From JAOUFP01 sp947085825 (lineage in GTDB: Bacteria > Nitrospirota > Thermodesulfovibrionia > Thermodesulfovibrionales > UBA6898): 33,974 nucleotides of DNA. The stretch covers positions 1-33,974 of the forward strand of contig CAMTXX010000047.1 in NCBI GenBank assembly GCA_947085825.1, read 5' to 3'. Positions 16,331-24,417 of this stretch are shown one piece after another. The notes beneath the pieces are model-generated. The model made no database searches. It had not been told where the DNA came from and saw only the letters and a program-made list of their open reading frames with translations. Every line of letters starts with the position of its first letter. Within the stretch, counting starts at the first letter, position 1. Both the position numbers and the translations under genes were made by a program.

Positions 16331-16977
16331 AAATCAGGCTGATTATCTTTGATCTTGACGGTACGCTCGTGAATTCGAGTGTTGATATAACGAACGCCCT
16401 CAATTACTCCATTGGACCGTATGGGCTTGAAAAATTGACGGTCGAAAGAACGATCAGCCTGGTCGGGGAGGGCATTACCAGACTGATTGAAAAGCTGCTC
16501 GGAGAGAGTTGGGCCGATCTCAGAGGCGTTGTGCTGGATAGGTTTCTGGAGTACTACAGTGAACATCTCGCAGACTATACTCTTCCTTATCCTGGAGTCC
16601 GCGATACGCTTGAGATGCTCGGAAACTACAAGAAGGCCGTGCTCACAAATAAGAGGGAAGACCTCTCAATTCGCCTGCTTGAAAACCTGGGGCTTTCCGG
16701 TTATTTTGACATTATCTGGGGGAGCGACAGCGCACCTGAGAAAAAGCCGTCCCCCGTGCCAATTTTGGAGATGCTGAAGAAAATGTCCTGCGGGCCTGAG
16801 GAGGCTGTTATAGTCGGCGACAGCAATTATGACATAGAGGCAGGCAGGGCTGCCGGTGTGAGGACAGTGGCTGTTTCCTACGGCTACAGGGATGTGAGCC
16901 TCCTTAAAGACGCGGATGTTATCATAGACAACATGAAAGAGTTGATACCTCAATTGGATATATTCAATGTACGCTGA
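16327..16977 (+). CDS. HAD-family phosphatase, phosphoglycolate phosphatase-like
   Basis: A 216-aa haloacid-dehalogenase-type hydrolase. Motif I is FDLDGTLV with the nucleophile Asp9 and Asp11. Motif II is the Thr in LTNK (Thr107), motif III is Lys140 in EKKPSP, and motif IV is VGDSNYD (Asp165, Asp169). A helical cap lies at about residues 20-85. This is the Gph/PpaX layout; family members dephosphorylate 2-phosphoglycolate or pyrophosphate, and the true substrate cannot be read from sequence. It overlaps dusB by four nt and the following methyltransferase by eleven nt, which implies translational coupling. Confidence 0.85.
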   Translation: MKIRLIIFDLDGTLVNSSVDITNALNYSIGPYGLEKLTVERTISLVGEGITRLIEKLLGESWADLRGVVLDRFLEYYSEHLADYTLPYPGVRDTLEMLGNYKKAVLTNKREDLSIRLLENLGLSGYFDIIWGSDSAPEKKPSPVPILEMLKKMSCGPEEAVIVGDSNYDIEAGRAAGVRTVAVSYGYRDVSLLKDADVIIDNMKELIPQLDIFNVR

Positions 16978-17722
16978 GACGGAAACGACTCTTGATGGTA
17001 TTCGTGATATAAAGGTATATCAGAATAAGAATGGCTACCGTTTTTCAGTGGATGCGCTTCTGCTCTCTTCTTTTGTGAATGTAAAGCATACGGAAAATAT
17101 CGCTGATCTTGGAACAGGCTCAGGGATTATCGGACTGCTGCTTGCCAGAAAATATTCCGATGCAAAGATTCTGCTTGTGGAACTTCAGGAATCCTTATAT
17201 GCCCTGGCTGAGAAGAACATCATTCTAAACAGCATGGAAGACCGGGTTAAGGTGCTCCTCGCAGATATTAAAGATATGAGAAAAGCAGCGCTGTCAATGT
17301 CATATGACCTGGTGGTTTCGAACCCGCCTTTCAGGAAGCCGGCAACCGGCCATCTGAGCTTTGGGGAAGAAAAGGCTGTGGCAAGGCATGAACTGCGCTT
17401 GAAGCTTGCTGATCTGGCAGGAACAGCATCGCATCTTCTAAAGGCAAGGGGAAGGTTTTGCATGATATTTCATCCTGAAAGGCTCCCTGAGGTTATCGAT
17501 ACCTTCAGGAGAAACCGGCTGGAGCCCAAAAGGGTCAGGTTTGTGCATAATGATATGAACGCAACTTCCAAGATAGCGCTGATAGAGGCTGTAAAGGACG
17601 GCCGTGCGGGCATACAAGTGGAAAAACCGCTTTTTATATACAATGAAAACGGAGAATATACAGCCGAGGTGAATGAAATGTACGGAAAACAACAGTCAGA
17701 GAGAACGCCGGTGAAGGTATAA
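16967..17722 (+). CDS. TrmN6-like tRNA adenine-N6 methyltransferase
   Basis: A 251-aa class I methyltransferase. Motif I is ADLGTGSGI (residues 46-54), and the N6-adenine/amino-methylating motif NPPF is at 119-122, with FSVDALLL before motif I. This is the pattern of the YfiC/TrmN6 family, which modifies A37 of tRNA1(Val) in E. coli. The 11-nt overlap with the phosphatase and the dusB neighbour give a tRNA-modification context. After motif X the last 30 residues (about 220-251) are polar and not recognised. Confidence 0.85.
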   Translation: MYAETETTLDGIRDIKVYQNKNGYRFSVDALLLSSFVNVKHTENIADLGTGSGIIGLLLARKYSDAKILLVELQESLYALAEKNIILNSMEDRVKVLLADIKDMRKAALSMSYDLVVSNPPFRKPATGHLSFGEEKAVARHELRLKLADLAGTASHLLKARGRFCMIFHPERLPEVIDTFRRNRLEPKRVRFVHNDMNATSKIALIEAVKDGRAGIQVEKPLFIYNENGEYTAEVNEMYGKQQSERTPVKV

Positions 17723-17808
17723 AAGCTAAATTGTAATTTGTTTATTGATTTATTGTATGATAATAAAACGCTTCGGTGTATAAAATAAATTTTTAAGGTG
17801 GAGTTGCT

Positions 17809-17895
17809 ATGAGGGTCTCCCGGAGTTTTAGAATATTGCTTATCGCTTTTTCCGTCCCTGTATGCGCAGCTCCAAAAAAAGAAATGACTATATAA
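17809..17895 (+). CDS. 28-aa signal-peptide-like small ORF coupled to the next gene
   Basis: ATG 17809 follows AAGGTGGAG (17795-17803) at good spacing. The product has a positive N-terminus, a hydrophobic core (ILLIAFSVPVCAA) and a short KKEMTI tail, so it looks like a signal peptide with almost nothing behind it. Its stop TAA (17893-17895) shares the A with the ATG of the exonuclease gene (TAATG), which would allow translational coupling. It could be a genuine small membrane peptide, a leader ORF, or the stub of a deleted exported protein. I cannot decide from one sequence. Confidence 0.45.
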   Translation: MRVSRSFRILLIAFSVPVCAAPKKEMTI

Positions 17896-18677
17896 TGATT
17901 AGAAACACTTTTTGCATCCTTGACGGAATAGGTGAAAAATTAGAGAAACTGCTCTGGAAAGAAGGGGTTTTAACCTGGGATGACTTCACGGATGCGGGAC
18001 AATTGCCCGGACTCAGCAGTGAAAGAAAGAAGCTCTTTGACGAGAGCCTCTTTCGGAATAAATCCCAGCTTGAGGCAGGCAACGCCGCTTATTTCAGCAA
18101 AAAACTGAAACGCCGGGAACACTGGCGACTCTATGAATCTTTTAAAAACGACGCGGTCTGTCTTGATATTGAAACGAACGGTTTGCAGCCAAACAGCGGA
18201 GGATACGTAACGGTTGTAGGTCTTTACGACGGTTATGATTACAAAGCCCTTGTCAGAGGTGAAAACCTCAGCGCAGAAAACATCAAAAAAGAACTGGCAC
18301 AATATAAGTGCCTTATAACATTTTATGGGTCGGTCTTCGATATTCCTTTTCTACTGCAGTCCTATAGCGGAATAGACTTTAATATTCCCCACTTTGACCT
18401 TTGTTTCGGGCTGAAAAGACTTGGGTTCAAAGGAGGGTTAAAAAAACTCGAGCAGGACCTTGGCATTGAGCGTGATGAATCAGTAATCGGGCTCGATGGT
18501 TATGAAGCTGTTAAACTCTGGGAGTCGGCTAGAAAAGGCTCAACAGAGGCTCTGGATAGACTTATTAAATATAACAGGGAAGACACGGTTAATCTCATGC
18601 AGATTGCCGGCATACTCTATGAAAAACTGAAACATTCAACCGGAATAGAGGAATATCTCTCCTGTGGAGTTGCTTGA
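17895..18677 (+). CDS. YprB-like ribonuclease-H-fold exonuclease
   Basis: A 260-aa protein with a DEDD-type 3'-5' exonuclease core. DIETNG holds the first acidic pair (Asp91, Glu93), VFDIPFL gives Asp149, and YNREDTVN gives the last Asp (about 230). The N-terminal 80 residues have a helical segment (ILDGIGEKLEKLLWKEG) typical of the YprB-type proteins. Start at 17895 is chosen because TAATG links it to the preceding small ORF; an in-frame ATG at 17862 has no Shine-Dalgarno. It overlaps the recombinase gene by 14 nt. Nucleic-acid substrate unknown. Confidence 0.75.
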   Translation: MIRNTFCILDGIGEKLEKLLWKEGVLTWDDFTDAGQLPGLSSERKKLFDESLFRNKSQLEAGNAAYFSKKLKRREHWRLYESFKNDAVCLDIETNGLQPNSGGYVTVVGLYDGYDYKALVRGENLSAENIKKELAQYKCLITFYGSVFDIPFLLQSYSGIDFNIPHFDLCFGLKRLGFKGGLKKLEQDLGIERDESVIGLDGYEAVKLWESARKGSTEALDRLIKYNREDTVNLMQIAGILYEKLKHSTGIEEYLSCGVA

Positions 18678-19536
18678 GAATTTTTTAACATACCTGTCCG
18701 TAGAAAAAGGGCTTTCGAAAAACACACTTAGTTCCTATGCCGCCGACCTCAAGAGGTATACTCTTTTTTTAAAGGAAAGAGAAAAGGAGATACCCTCTGC
18801 ACTCAGAAGCGATATCATAGATTTTAACGAGACGCTAAGAAACAAGGGCTATTCCATCTCGAGCATTTGCAGGTATCTCTCATCAGTAAAGGCGCTCTAT
18901 AAATATCTGCTCATTGAGAATATCCTCGACAACGACCCCTCCGGGAATATACACATGCCTAAGAAGTGGGAAAGACTGCCGAAGGCTTTAAGCATATCCG
19001 AGATAATGGATCTGTTTCAGACCGGTTTTTCCGGCAAGACTATCCTGAGAGACTCAGCTATGCTTGAGCTTCTCTATTCCTCAGGTCTGCGCGTCAGCGA
19101 ACTGATAAAGATAAAGCTTGGCGATATTCATTTTGACGCAGGTTTTGTGAGGATCATGGGGAAGGGGGCCAAGGAACGTGTGGTGCCGGTTAATGTGAGG
19201 GCGCTTGAAAAGACAAAGAGATATATAGCTGAGGAGAGGCCTGAAATACTTGGGAAAAGGCAATCACCGTATCTGTTTGTGACAAACAGGGGACGTCCGA
19301 TGAGCAGGCAGCGGTTCTGGCAGACCCTGAAGGCCCTCGGGAAGCAGGCAGGCCTGGAGATTTCGCCCCATACGATACGTCATTGCTTTGCTACACATCT
19401 TCTCGAAGGAGGGGCTGACCTCAGGTCTGTTCAAAAAATGCTTGGGCATTCTGATATTTCGACCACCCAGATTTATACCAAGGTAACGACTGACAGGATC
19501 AAAAAAGCCTTTAAAACATATCATCCACGGGCGTAA
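18664..19536 (+). CDS. xerD: Tyrosine recombinase XerC/XerD
   Basis: A 290-aa site-specific recombinase, the usual length for XerC/XerD. All catalytic residues are present: Arg143 (SGLRVSEL), Lys167 (GKGAKER), His236 and Arg239 (SPHTIRHCFATHLL), His262 (LGHSDISTTQIY) and Tyr271. The N-terminal SAM-like domain begins LENFLTYLSVEKGLSKNT, as in XerD. A GTG start at 18664 lies inside the exonuclease gene and makes the N-terminus align with XerD. The expected role is chromosome-dimer resolution at dif, although XerC cannot be excluded. No dif site was recognised in the window. Confidence 0.88.
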   Translation: MELLENFLTYLSVEKGLSKNTLSSYAADLKRYTLFLKEREKEIPSALRSDIIDFNETLRNKGYSISSICRYLSSVKALYKYLLIENILDNDPSGNIHMPKKWERLPKALSISEIMDLFQTGFSGKTILRDSAMLELLYSSGLRVSELIKIKLGDIHFDAGFVRIMGKGAKERVVPVNVRALEKTKRYIAEERPEILGKRQSPYLFVTNRGRPMSRQRFWQTLKALGKQAGLEISPHTIRHCFATHLLEGGADLRSVQKMLGHSDISTTQIYTKVTTDRIKKAFKTYHPRA

Positions 19537-19575
19537 CACAAGTCGCTGTTTTTTTTCGATTTGAAGGGGTACCCA

Positions 19576-19980
19576 TCAGGTTTTCTTGCTGAAGTCTACC
19601 TTGATCACCTTTTCTTTGGATGTAGCAAGTTTCTTTTTTTCTGACGGATTCCTTTGTTCGATTTTCTGCGCAACAGGGGAGACTGAAAACTGTGCGTTCA
19701 GATCAGGGGAAAAAACCGACATGATGCTGTCATTCGGGATAAAACACTTTTCGTACCTTGCGCCGAAACCGAGTGTTGCCGAAATCCCCTGTTCGCTCCA
19801 CTCGAAGTTCATCTTGCTGTTGAATACCAGGATGAGGCCCTTTTCTTTTTCTTCGGGCAAAAAGCCTCTTTTCCCGATAATAACGTCATCGGAAGATCTC
19901 ACGAGAACAAAAACCCTGCCTGCAAGCCCAAGCAGTTCATAGAAAATATGTTTTTTAAGGTCAGTTAGATTATGTGACAA
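19576..19980 (-). CDS. SspB-like ClpXP adaptor protein
   Basis: A 134-aa protein read on the minus strand from a TTG (19980-19978) behind AAGGGAG at normal spacing. The pattern resembles the small Sm-like fold of SspB: VFVLVRSSDDVIIGKRGFLP, then LILVFNS, and ISATLGFGARYEKCFIPNDSIMSVFSPD. A flexible polar tail ends in KVIKVDFSKK. In E. coli SspB a short C-terminal hydrophobic/basic motif docks on ClpX, and this tail could do the same; that is inference. SspB delivers ssrA-tagged proteins to ClpXP. It converges on xerD with a 39-nt gap and has its own promoter. Confidence 0.6.
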   Translation of the reverse strand: MSHNLTDLKKHIFYELLGLAGRVFVLVRSSDDVIIGKRGFLPEEKEKGLILVFNSKMNFEWSEQGISATLGFGARYEKCFIPNDSIMSVFSPDLNAQFSVSPVAQKIEQRNPSEKKKLATSKEKVIKVDFSKKT

Positions 19981-20054
19981 AATATTTCTCCCTTATTGTT
20001 GCAGAATGTTTTCTTCCAGCCCGGTTTTTAAACAGGCGCTTTGACATCGTTAAA

Positions 20055-20084
20055 AGCATAGTATGATCATCCTCAATATGTCAA
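20055..20084 (-). promoter_or_regulatory. Candidate promoter of the SspB-like gene
   Basis: On the minus strand TTGACA (20084-20079) and TATGCT (20060-20055) are 18 nt apart, which predicts a start near 20048 and a leader of about 68 nt. The same region reads TTGACAT on the plus strand at 20041-20047, giving a 7-bp inverted repeat around the promoter that could be an operator. Confidence 0.5.
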
Positions 20085-20154
20085 AAAACAAGGGCTTCCC
20101 ACACCTTCCTGACCATCTACTGTGACATTTTACATTATGAACATTTGCCGCTTT

Positions 20155-20189
20155 ATAAAAAGACAAAGGAGGTCTAAAAGCCCTCCCTT
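20155..20189 (-). terminator. Factor-independent terminator of a lost minus-strand gene
   Basis: On the minus strand AAGGGAGG pairs with CCTCCTTT (one G-U pair) across a short loop, followed by GTCTTTTTAT. It lies directly downstream of the short open stub 20194-20316 and upstream of the SspB promoter, so it served a gene now reduced to its 3' end. Confidence 0.6.
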
Positions 20190-20193
20190 GTAA

Positions 20194-20316
20194 TCAGCCA
20201 AAAATTTTATGCTTTTTTGTCTTTAGCGCCTCAGGCTTAACTTTCAGAGATTCTTCCATCATATTGACGAAACAGCCGTTACTATCGGGATGAATTATAG
20301 ATTTTAAGCGGGAAAT
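20194..20316 (-). pseudogene. 3' stub of an unrecognised minus-strand gene
   Basis: A minus-strand frame stays open up to a TGA at 20194-20196 and encodes about 40 residues that include IIHPDSNGCFVNMMEESL. A terminator follows directly. The only ATG codons are late (20260-20262 and 20257-20259) and have no Shine-Dalgarno. The frame runs into the palindrome at 20325-20366, suggesting that the 5' part was lost or displaced there. The family is unknown; it may be a chance open frame. Confidence 0.3.
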
Positions 20317-20324
20317 TATTTCAC

Positions 20325-20397
20325 CCGACAGTAGGCGACTTACCAAAAGCAGTCGCCTACTGTCGGTTATCTGTGTCTATCCGTGCAAATCTGTGGC
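20325..20397. repeat. Large perfect hairpin repeat with ATCTGTG-type tail
   Basis: CCGACAGTAGGCGACT (20325-20340) is perfectly complementary to AGTCGCCTACTGTCGG (20351-20366) around a 10-nt loop. It is followed by ATCTGTGTCTATCCGTGCAA and ATCTGTGGC. The same two parts recur, less perfectly, at 24418-24570. The 508-nt gene-free gap 19981-20488 holds this repeat, the SspB promoter, the stub and its terminator, and the malQ promoter; nothing else was recognised. Confidence 0.75.
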
Positions 20398-20462
20398 TAA
20401 CTGCTTTTTTCAGAATAAAATCAGTGGGGAGTTATGTTTCCCGCCTCACTGAAGGCTTACTG

Positions 20463-20471
20463 TGGTACAAT
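20463..20471 (+). promoter_or_regulatory. Candidate extended -10 promoter for malQ
   Basis: TGG-TACAAT (20463-20471) fits an extended -10 box; no good -35 hexamer lies 16-18 nt upstream. Transcription would start near 20478, only about 11 nt before the malQ ATG. Confidence 0.35.
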
Positions 20472-20488
20472 GATCCGGGTATTTAAAA

Positions 20489-22723
20489 ATGGAAATAAAT
20501 CAGCAGACCTCTGAGATGATTAATGAGCTTGCTTCGCTCTGCGGGATTCTTCCTGAGTACTGGGATATTTTCGGAAAGCTTCACATCGCTTCCCTTGATA
20601 CAAAAAAAGCGATGCTCAAGGCGATGAAGATTAATATAGAATCTGATGACGCTATCGCAAGGGAAATCAATGACCGGAAATCCAGACCGTGGGAAAGTTT
20701 TGTCGAGCCGGTATTTGTTATTTCAGTAAATGCTCAACCCCTGAAAATTCCCGTTTATATACCCGTCGGAACAGGCGAAGAGAATAATCTGGAGATTACA
20801 TGCGTCATAGAGGATGAAAACGGCATAAATAGCGGGATTAAAATCGCCGGCAATGATATTGTCATTCATGAAGAAAGAACAATAAACAACATCAGATATA
20901 TAAAGGTCCTTATTTCAGATGAAGTGCAGAGAAATACGGGTTATTATTCAGTTCACACAGAGTGCAGGCTTGACGGCAATATATTTGCTGATGGAACCGC
21001 AAAAATACAGAAAACAACAAGGCTTATAATCACTCCTGATACCTGTTATCTGCCGCCGGAAAAGACCTGGGGATTGTCTGTCAACCTCTATTCTCTGCAA
21101 TCAAAGCGTTCCTGGGGAATAGGGGATTTCAAAGATCTGGAGATAATTGTCAATATGATGGCTGAGATGAAGGCTGATTTCATTGGGCTGAACCCGCTTC
21201 ATGCCATCCCCAATACGCAGCCTTATGGAGTCAGCCCCTACTCGCCGGTAAGCAGGCTGTATAAGAATTTTATTTATCTCAATATCGAAGATATACCGGA
21301 AGTAATAGCGTCTGAGGAAATACGGGAATTCATCAAAAGTGAATCTTTCAGAAAACAAATACGTAAATTGAGAAAGGCTGAAAAGATAGATTACGAACAG
21401 GTTAGCCAAGTCAAAGAGCAGATACTCAGACGCGCATTTGAAGTCTTTTACAAAAAACATTACAAAAAGAGGACTAAACGAAACAGTGAATTCAAAGAAT
21501 ACGTTTCGGCTGAAGGGAAGTGCGTAGAGTCTTTTGCAACCTTTCTGACACTCTGGAACTTATTCAAAAAAGAAAAAAACACGTATTCATGGCAAGAGTG
21601 GCCTGAGGAATATCACGATCCAAAAGGAGATGCTGTTATTGCCTTCAGAAAAAAGCATGAGAAAGAAGCGCTGTATTATATATATCTTCAATGGCTTATT
21701 GATGAGCAGCTTCTGAAAATATCGCTTCATTGTAAAGAGAGCGGAATGAAGATCGGTCTTTATCATGACCTCGCCATCGGAGCAATCGCCGGTGGAAGCG
21801 ATGCATGGAATTATCAGAGGATAATCGGTGATGCAGATGTAGGAGCCCCGCCTGATGATTTTAATCCTCAGGGGCAAAACTGGGGATTTCCGCCCATAAT
21901 CCCTGACAGGCTGAAAGAGGACGGCTATGAATTATTTATCGAAACTATCAGGAAAAACATGAAATATGGCGGCGCCTTGAGAATCGATCATGCCCTTGGT
22001 TTGTTCAGGCTATATTGGATACCAGCCGGCACGTCTCCTGAGAATGGGGCCTATCTTTTGCAGCCTGCTGAAGACTTCCTCAGGATCATAGCGCTTGAAA
22101 GTCAAAGAAACAAAACGATAGTCATTGCTGAAGACCTTGGCACAATAGATAATACCTTCAGGGAAATGTTGCAGTCTTTTCAGATGCTTTCCTGCCGGCT
22201 TTTCTATTTTGAGAGAAACTACCCTGAGCCGTCTTTTAAATCTCCTGAGCAATATCCTTCCATGGCGCTTTGTGCGATAACTACCCATGATCTGCCGACG
22301 ATTTACGGCTACTGGGCCGGACGTGATATCGAAGTAAAAAAAGAGTTAGGCATTTATGCCGACGAGGAATCCCGGAAGAACGATCTTGTTGCCAGGGAGA
22401 GAGATAAACGACTGATTCTGAGCGCCTTGAAGACACAGGGGGTTGTCCCTTCTGATTTTCCATATGATCCTCAAATGATCCCTCACATGACACATGAACT
22501 TTGCCTTGCGATATACCGCTATCTTGCTCAATCTCCGTGCAAGCTTCTGCTCGTCAGTCTGGACGATATACTTGGAACACTGGAGCAGCAGAATATGCCC
22601 GGCACTGTTGATTCGCATCCGAACTGGATTCAGAAAATACCTGTATCCATCGATGATATGCTTCAGGATAAAAGATTCTCAGATTTTTCGTATTTGTTTG
22701 ATGAAAAAATAGCTGAGAAGTAA
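20489..22723 (+). CDS. malQ: 4-alpha-glucanotransferase (amylomaltase)
   Basis: A 744-aa GH77 enzyme that transfers maltodextrin segments between alpha-1,4-glucans. Conserved blocks: KTWGLSVNLYSLQSKRSWGIGDF near 191-213, NPLHAIPNTQPYGVSPYSPVSR near 236-257, LRIDHALGLFRLYWIP with nucleophile Asp500, VIAEDLG with acid/base Glu548, and TTHDLPTIYGYW with Asp601. The extra N-terminal 185 residues form the beta-sandwich-type module found in the longer MalQ group. No convincing Shine-Dalgarno precedes ATG 20489. It lies 96 nt upstream of glgC on the same strand, pointing to glycogen turnover. Confidence 0.92.
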   Translation: MEINQQTSEMINELASLCGILPEYWDIFGKLHIASLDTKKAMLKAMKINIESDDAIAREINDRKSRPWESFVEPVFVISVNAQPLKIPVYIPVGTGEENNLEITCVIEDENGINSGIKIAGNDIVIHEERTINNIRYIKVLISDEVQRNTGYYSVHTECRLDGNIFADGTAKIQKTTRLIITPDTCYLPPEKTWGLSVNLYSLQSKRSWGIGDFKDLEIIVNMMAEMKADFIGLNPLHAIPNTQPYGVSPYSPVSRLYKNFIYLNIEDIPEVIASEEIREFIKSESFRKQIRKLRKAEKIDYEQVSQVKEQILRRAFEVFYKKHYKKRTKRNSEFKEYVSAEGKCVESFATFLTLWNLFKKEKNTYSWQEWPEEYHDPKGDAVIAFRKKHEKEALYYIYLQWLIDEQLLKISLHCKESGMKIGLYHDLAIGAIAGGSDAWNYQRIIGDADVGAPPDDFNPQGQNWGFPPIIPDRLKEDGYELFIETIRKNMKYGGALRIDHALGLFRLYWIPAGTSPENGAYLLQPAEDFLRIIALESQRNKTIVIAEDLGTIDNTFREMLQSFQMLSCRLFYFERNYPEPSFKSPEQYPSMALCAITTHDLPTIYGYWAGRDIEVKKELGIYADEESRKNDLVARERDKRLILSALKTQGVVPSDFPYDPQMIPHMTHELCLAIYRYLAQSPCKLLLVSLDDILGTLEQQNMPGTVDSHPNWIQKIPVSIDDMLQDKRFSDFSYLFDEKIAEK

Positions 22724-22819
22724 TGCTCGATTATCCGCTTATGTGTATAATATAAAAAGTCCAAAAACGGTGTTTTTCTTTATTGATCTATTTTAATAAA
22801 TGCCACTTCGGAGGTAAAA

Positions 22820-24046
22820 ATGGCTCATCCAAAGGTCCTTGCATTTGTGCTTGCAGGCGGAAAAGGTGAAAGGCTTTTCCCCCTCACATCTTTCAGGTCA
22901 AAACCATCTGTTCCTTTCGGCGGACAATACCGCATAGTAGACTTTGTTCTGAGCAATCTCGTTAATTCTCATATTTATTCGATCTATCTTCTCGTTCAGT
23001 ATAAATCCCAATCGCTTATTGATCATGTAAGGAAAAACTGGGTGCTCTCTCCGGTTATTAAGGACCATTTTGTTACTGTTGTCCCCCCGCAGATGCGCAT
23101 GGGGCCTGAATGGTTTCAGGGAACGGCTGATGCTGTCTATCAGAATATCAATGTAATGCGGGAACTGAATCCTGAACTGGTAATTATCTTTGGGGCTGAT
23201 CATATATACAGGATGGATGTCAGGCAGATGCTCGATTTCCACCTTGAAAAAAATGCGCTTGTAACTGTAGCGGCCAGACCGGTACCTATTGAGCAGGCCT
23301 CAGCCTTTGGCGTCATAGTCACTGACAGTGAAAAAAGGATTACCGGGTTCCAGGAAAAGCCGAAGAAGCCGACGCCCATGCCTGACGATCCCACGCGTGC
23401 TTATGTTTCCATGGGGAATTATATCTTCAATAAAGATTTGATGATAGAATCTCTGGCAAAGGCCCAGAGGAAAAAACAGCATGATTTCGGGGCCCATGTC
23501 ATCCCAAGTCTGGTCGAGAGCGGCAAGGTATTCGCCTATGATTTTGCGACGAATACTATTCCCGGGACGATTCCCTCAGAAGAAAAGGGCTATTGGCGGG
23601 ATGTGGGTACAATTCCGGCTTTTTATGAGGCCCATATGGATATGCTGGGCGAATTCCCCAAATTTGAACTTGATAACAGCTTATGGCCGATTCACCACTC
23701 AGGCTCTGAAGGACCGGCTGCCAAAATACTGCGTGGAGACATAAGAAACAGCATTATTGCAGAGGGTACGGTAATACATAAGGCCAGGATCCGCAATTCT
23801 GTTATCCGCAGCGGGGTGATCATAGAAAATGATGTTACTGTCGAAGACTCCATAATAATGGACAGGGTCACCTTAAGAAAAGGGTGCAGCCTGAAGAATG
23901 TGATTGTGGATAAATTAAACGTAATTGACGAAGGGGAAAAAATTGGGTTTGAGCCTGACAAGGACCGTTTCAGATGTCATATAGACTCCTCCGGAATTGC
24001 GATAATACCGAGGAGCGGCAAGATAAGAAAGACAACCCGTTCTTAG
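22820..24046 (+). CDS. glgC: Glucose-1-phosphate adenylyltransferase
   Basis: A 408-aa enzyme that makes ADP-glucose from ATP and glucose-1-phosphate, the committed step of bacterial glycogen synthesis. Motifs: LAGGKGERLFPLT (nucleotide loop), KPSVPFGGQYRIVDF, GTADAVYQN, FGADHIYRMD, VSMGNYIF and the substrate-binding EEKGYWRDVGT. A left-handed beta-helix C-terminal part (IRNSIIAEGTVIH...) follows. CGGAGG precedes the ATG at good spacing. TATAAT at 22746-22751 might be a local -10, but no -35 fits. A repeat element begins three nt after its stop. Confidence 0.95.
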   Translation: MAHPKVLAFVLAGGKGERLFPLTSFRSKPSVPFGGQYRIVDFVLSNLVNSHIYSIYLLVQYKSQSLIDHVRKNWVLSPVIKDHFVTVVPPQMRMGPEWFQGTADAVYQNINVMRELNPELVIIFGADHIYRMDVRQMLDFHLEKNALVTVAARPVPIEQASAFGVIVTDSEKRITGFQEKPKKPTPMPDDPTRAYVSMGNYIFNKDLMIESLAKAQRKKQHDFGAHVIPSLVESGKVFAYDFATNTIPGTIPSEEKGYWRDVGTIPAFYEAHMDMLGEFPKFELDNSLWPIHHSGSEGPAAKILRGDIRNSIIAEGTVIHKARIRNSVIRSGVIIENDVTVEDSIIMDRVTLRKGCSLKNVIVDKLNVIDEGEKIGFEPDKDRFRCHIDSSGIAIIPRSGKIRKTTRS

Positions 24047-24049
24047 TTT

Positions 24050-24321
24050 TGGTTCTTTCTCATTTTGTGTGGGTAATTCCCCCTTAAAAAAGGGGGTTAG
24101 GGGGTTGTCATGACTTGCATTTATGCTGTATAGCAATTGGCGGCTCCGTCTCCCGAAAGCTTTCGGGATTGGTATTTATAAAGCAAAGTCCTTGATACTA
24201 TTGCATGTTTTAAGGTTATTTTATACTGATTGTTTTAAACAACCCCCTGTATCCCCCTTTACTAAGGGGGAATAAAAAAGACTTTCTAAACACTTTACCC
24301 ACTTGAAATGAGAAAGAGCCA
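24050..24321. repeat. Composite inverted-repeat element downstream of glgC
   Basis: The ends are complementary: TGGTTCTTTCTCATTTT (24050-24066) and GAAATGAGAAAGAGCCA (24305-24321). Next to each end is a GGGTAATTCCCCCTT-like block and its inverted counterpart AAGGGGGAATAAAA. Between them is a CCCGAAAGCTTTCGGG hairpin near 24152-24168. The left 60 nt is therefore an inverted, diverged copy of the repeat at 24212-24321. No ORF is present. Confidence 0.65.
24212..24321. repeat. Interspersed repeat, copy 2
   Basis: 110 nt identical by eye to the copy at 14185-14316 once the 22 extra nt of that copy are removed. It contains the hairpin CCCCCTTTACTAAGGGGG (near 24252-24270), which the insertion in the other copy interrupts at the ACTAAG/GGGG junction. 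Confidence 0.85.
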
Positions 24322-24417
24322 TAGTTTTTTTGTTACAGCATAGACGCCTGACTTTGAACATTTTGAGTTAAAATGCCCCTGTTTTATGGTAAGATATTAA
24401 GCTAAAAACGGCAATTA

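Noticed and set aside
18664..19536. XerD as the integron's recombinase
   Set aside because: Its sequence is a housekeeping XerC/XerD with no sign of the IntI-specific insertion, and it lies 11 kb away among chromosomal genes.
22746..22751. TATAAT as a glgC promoter
   Set aside because: No -35 hexamer at 16-18 nt and no extended -10; malQ and glgC may simply be co-transcribed.
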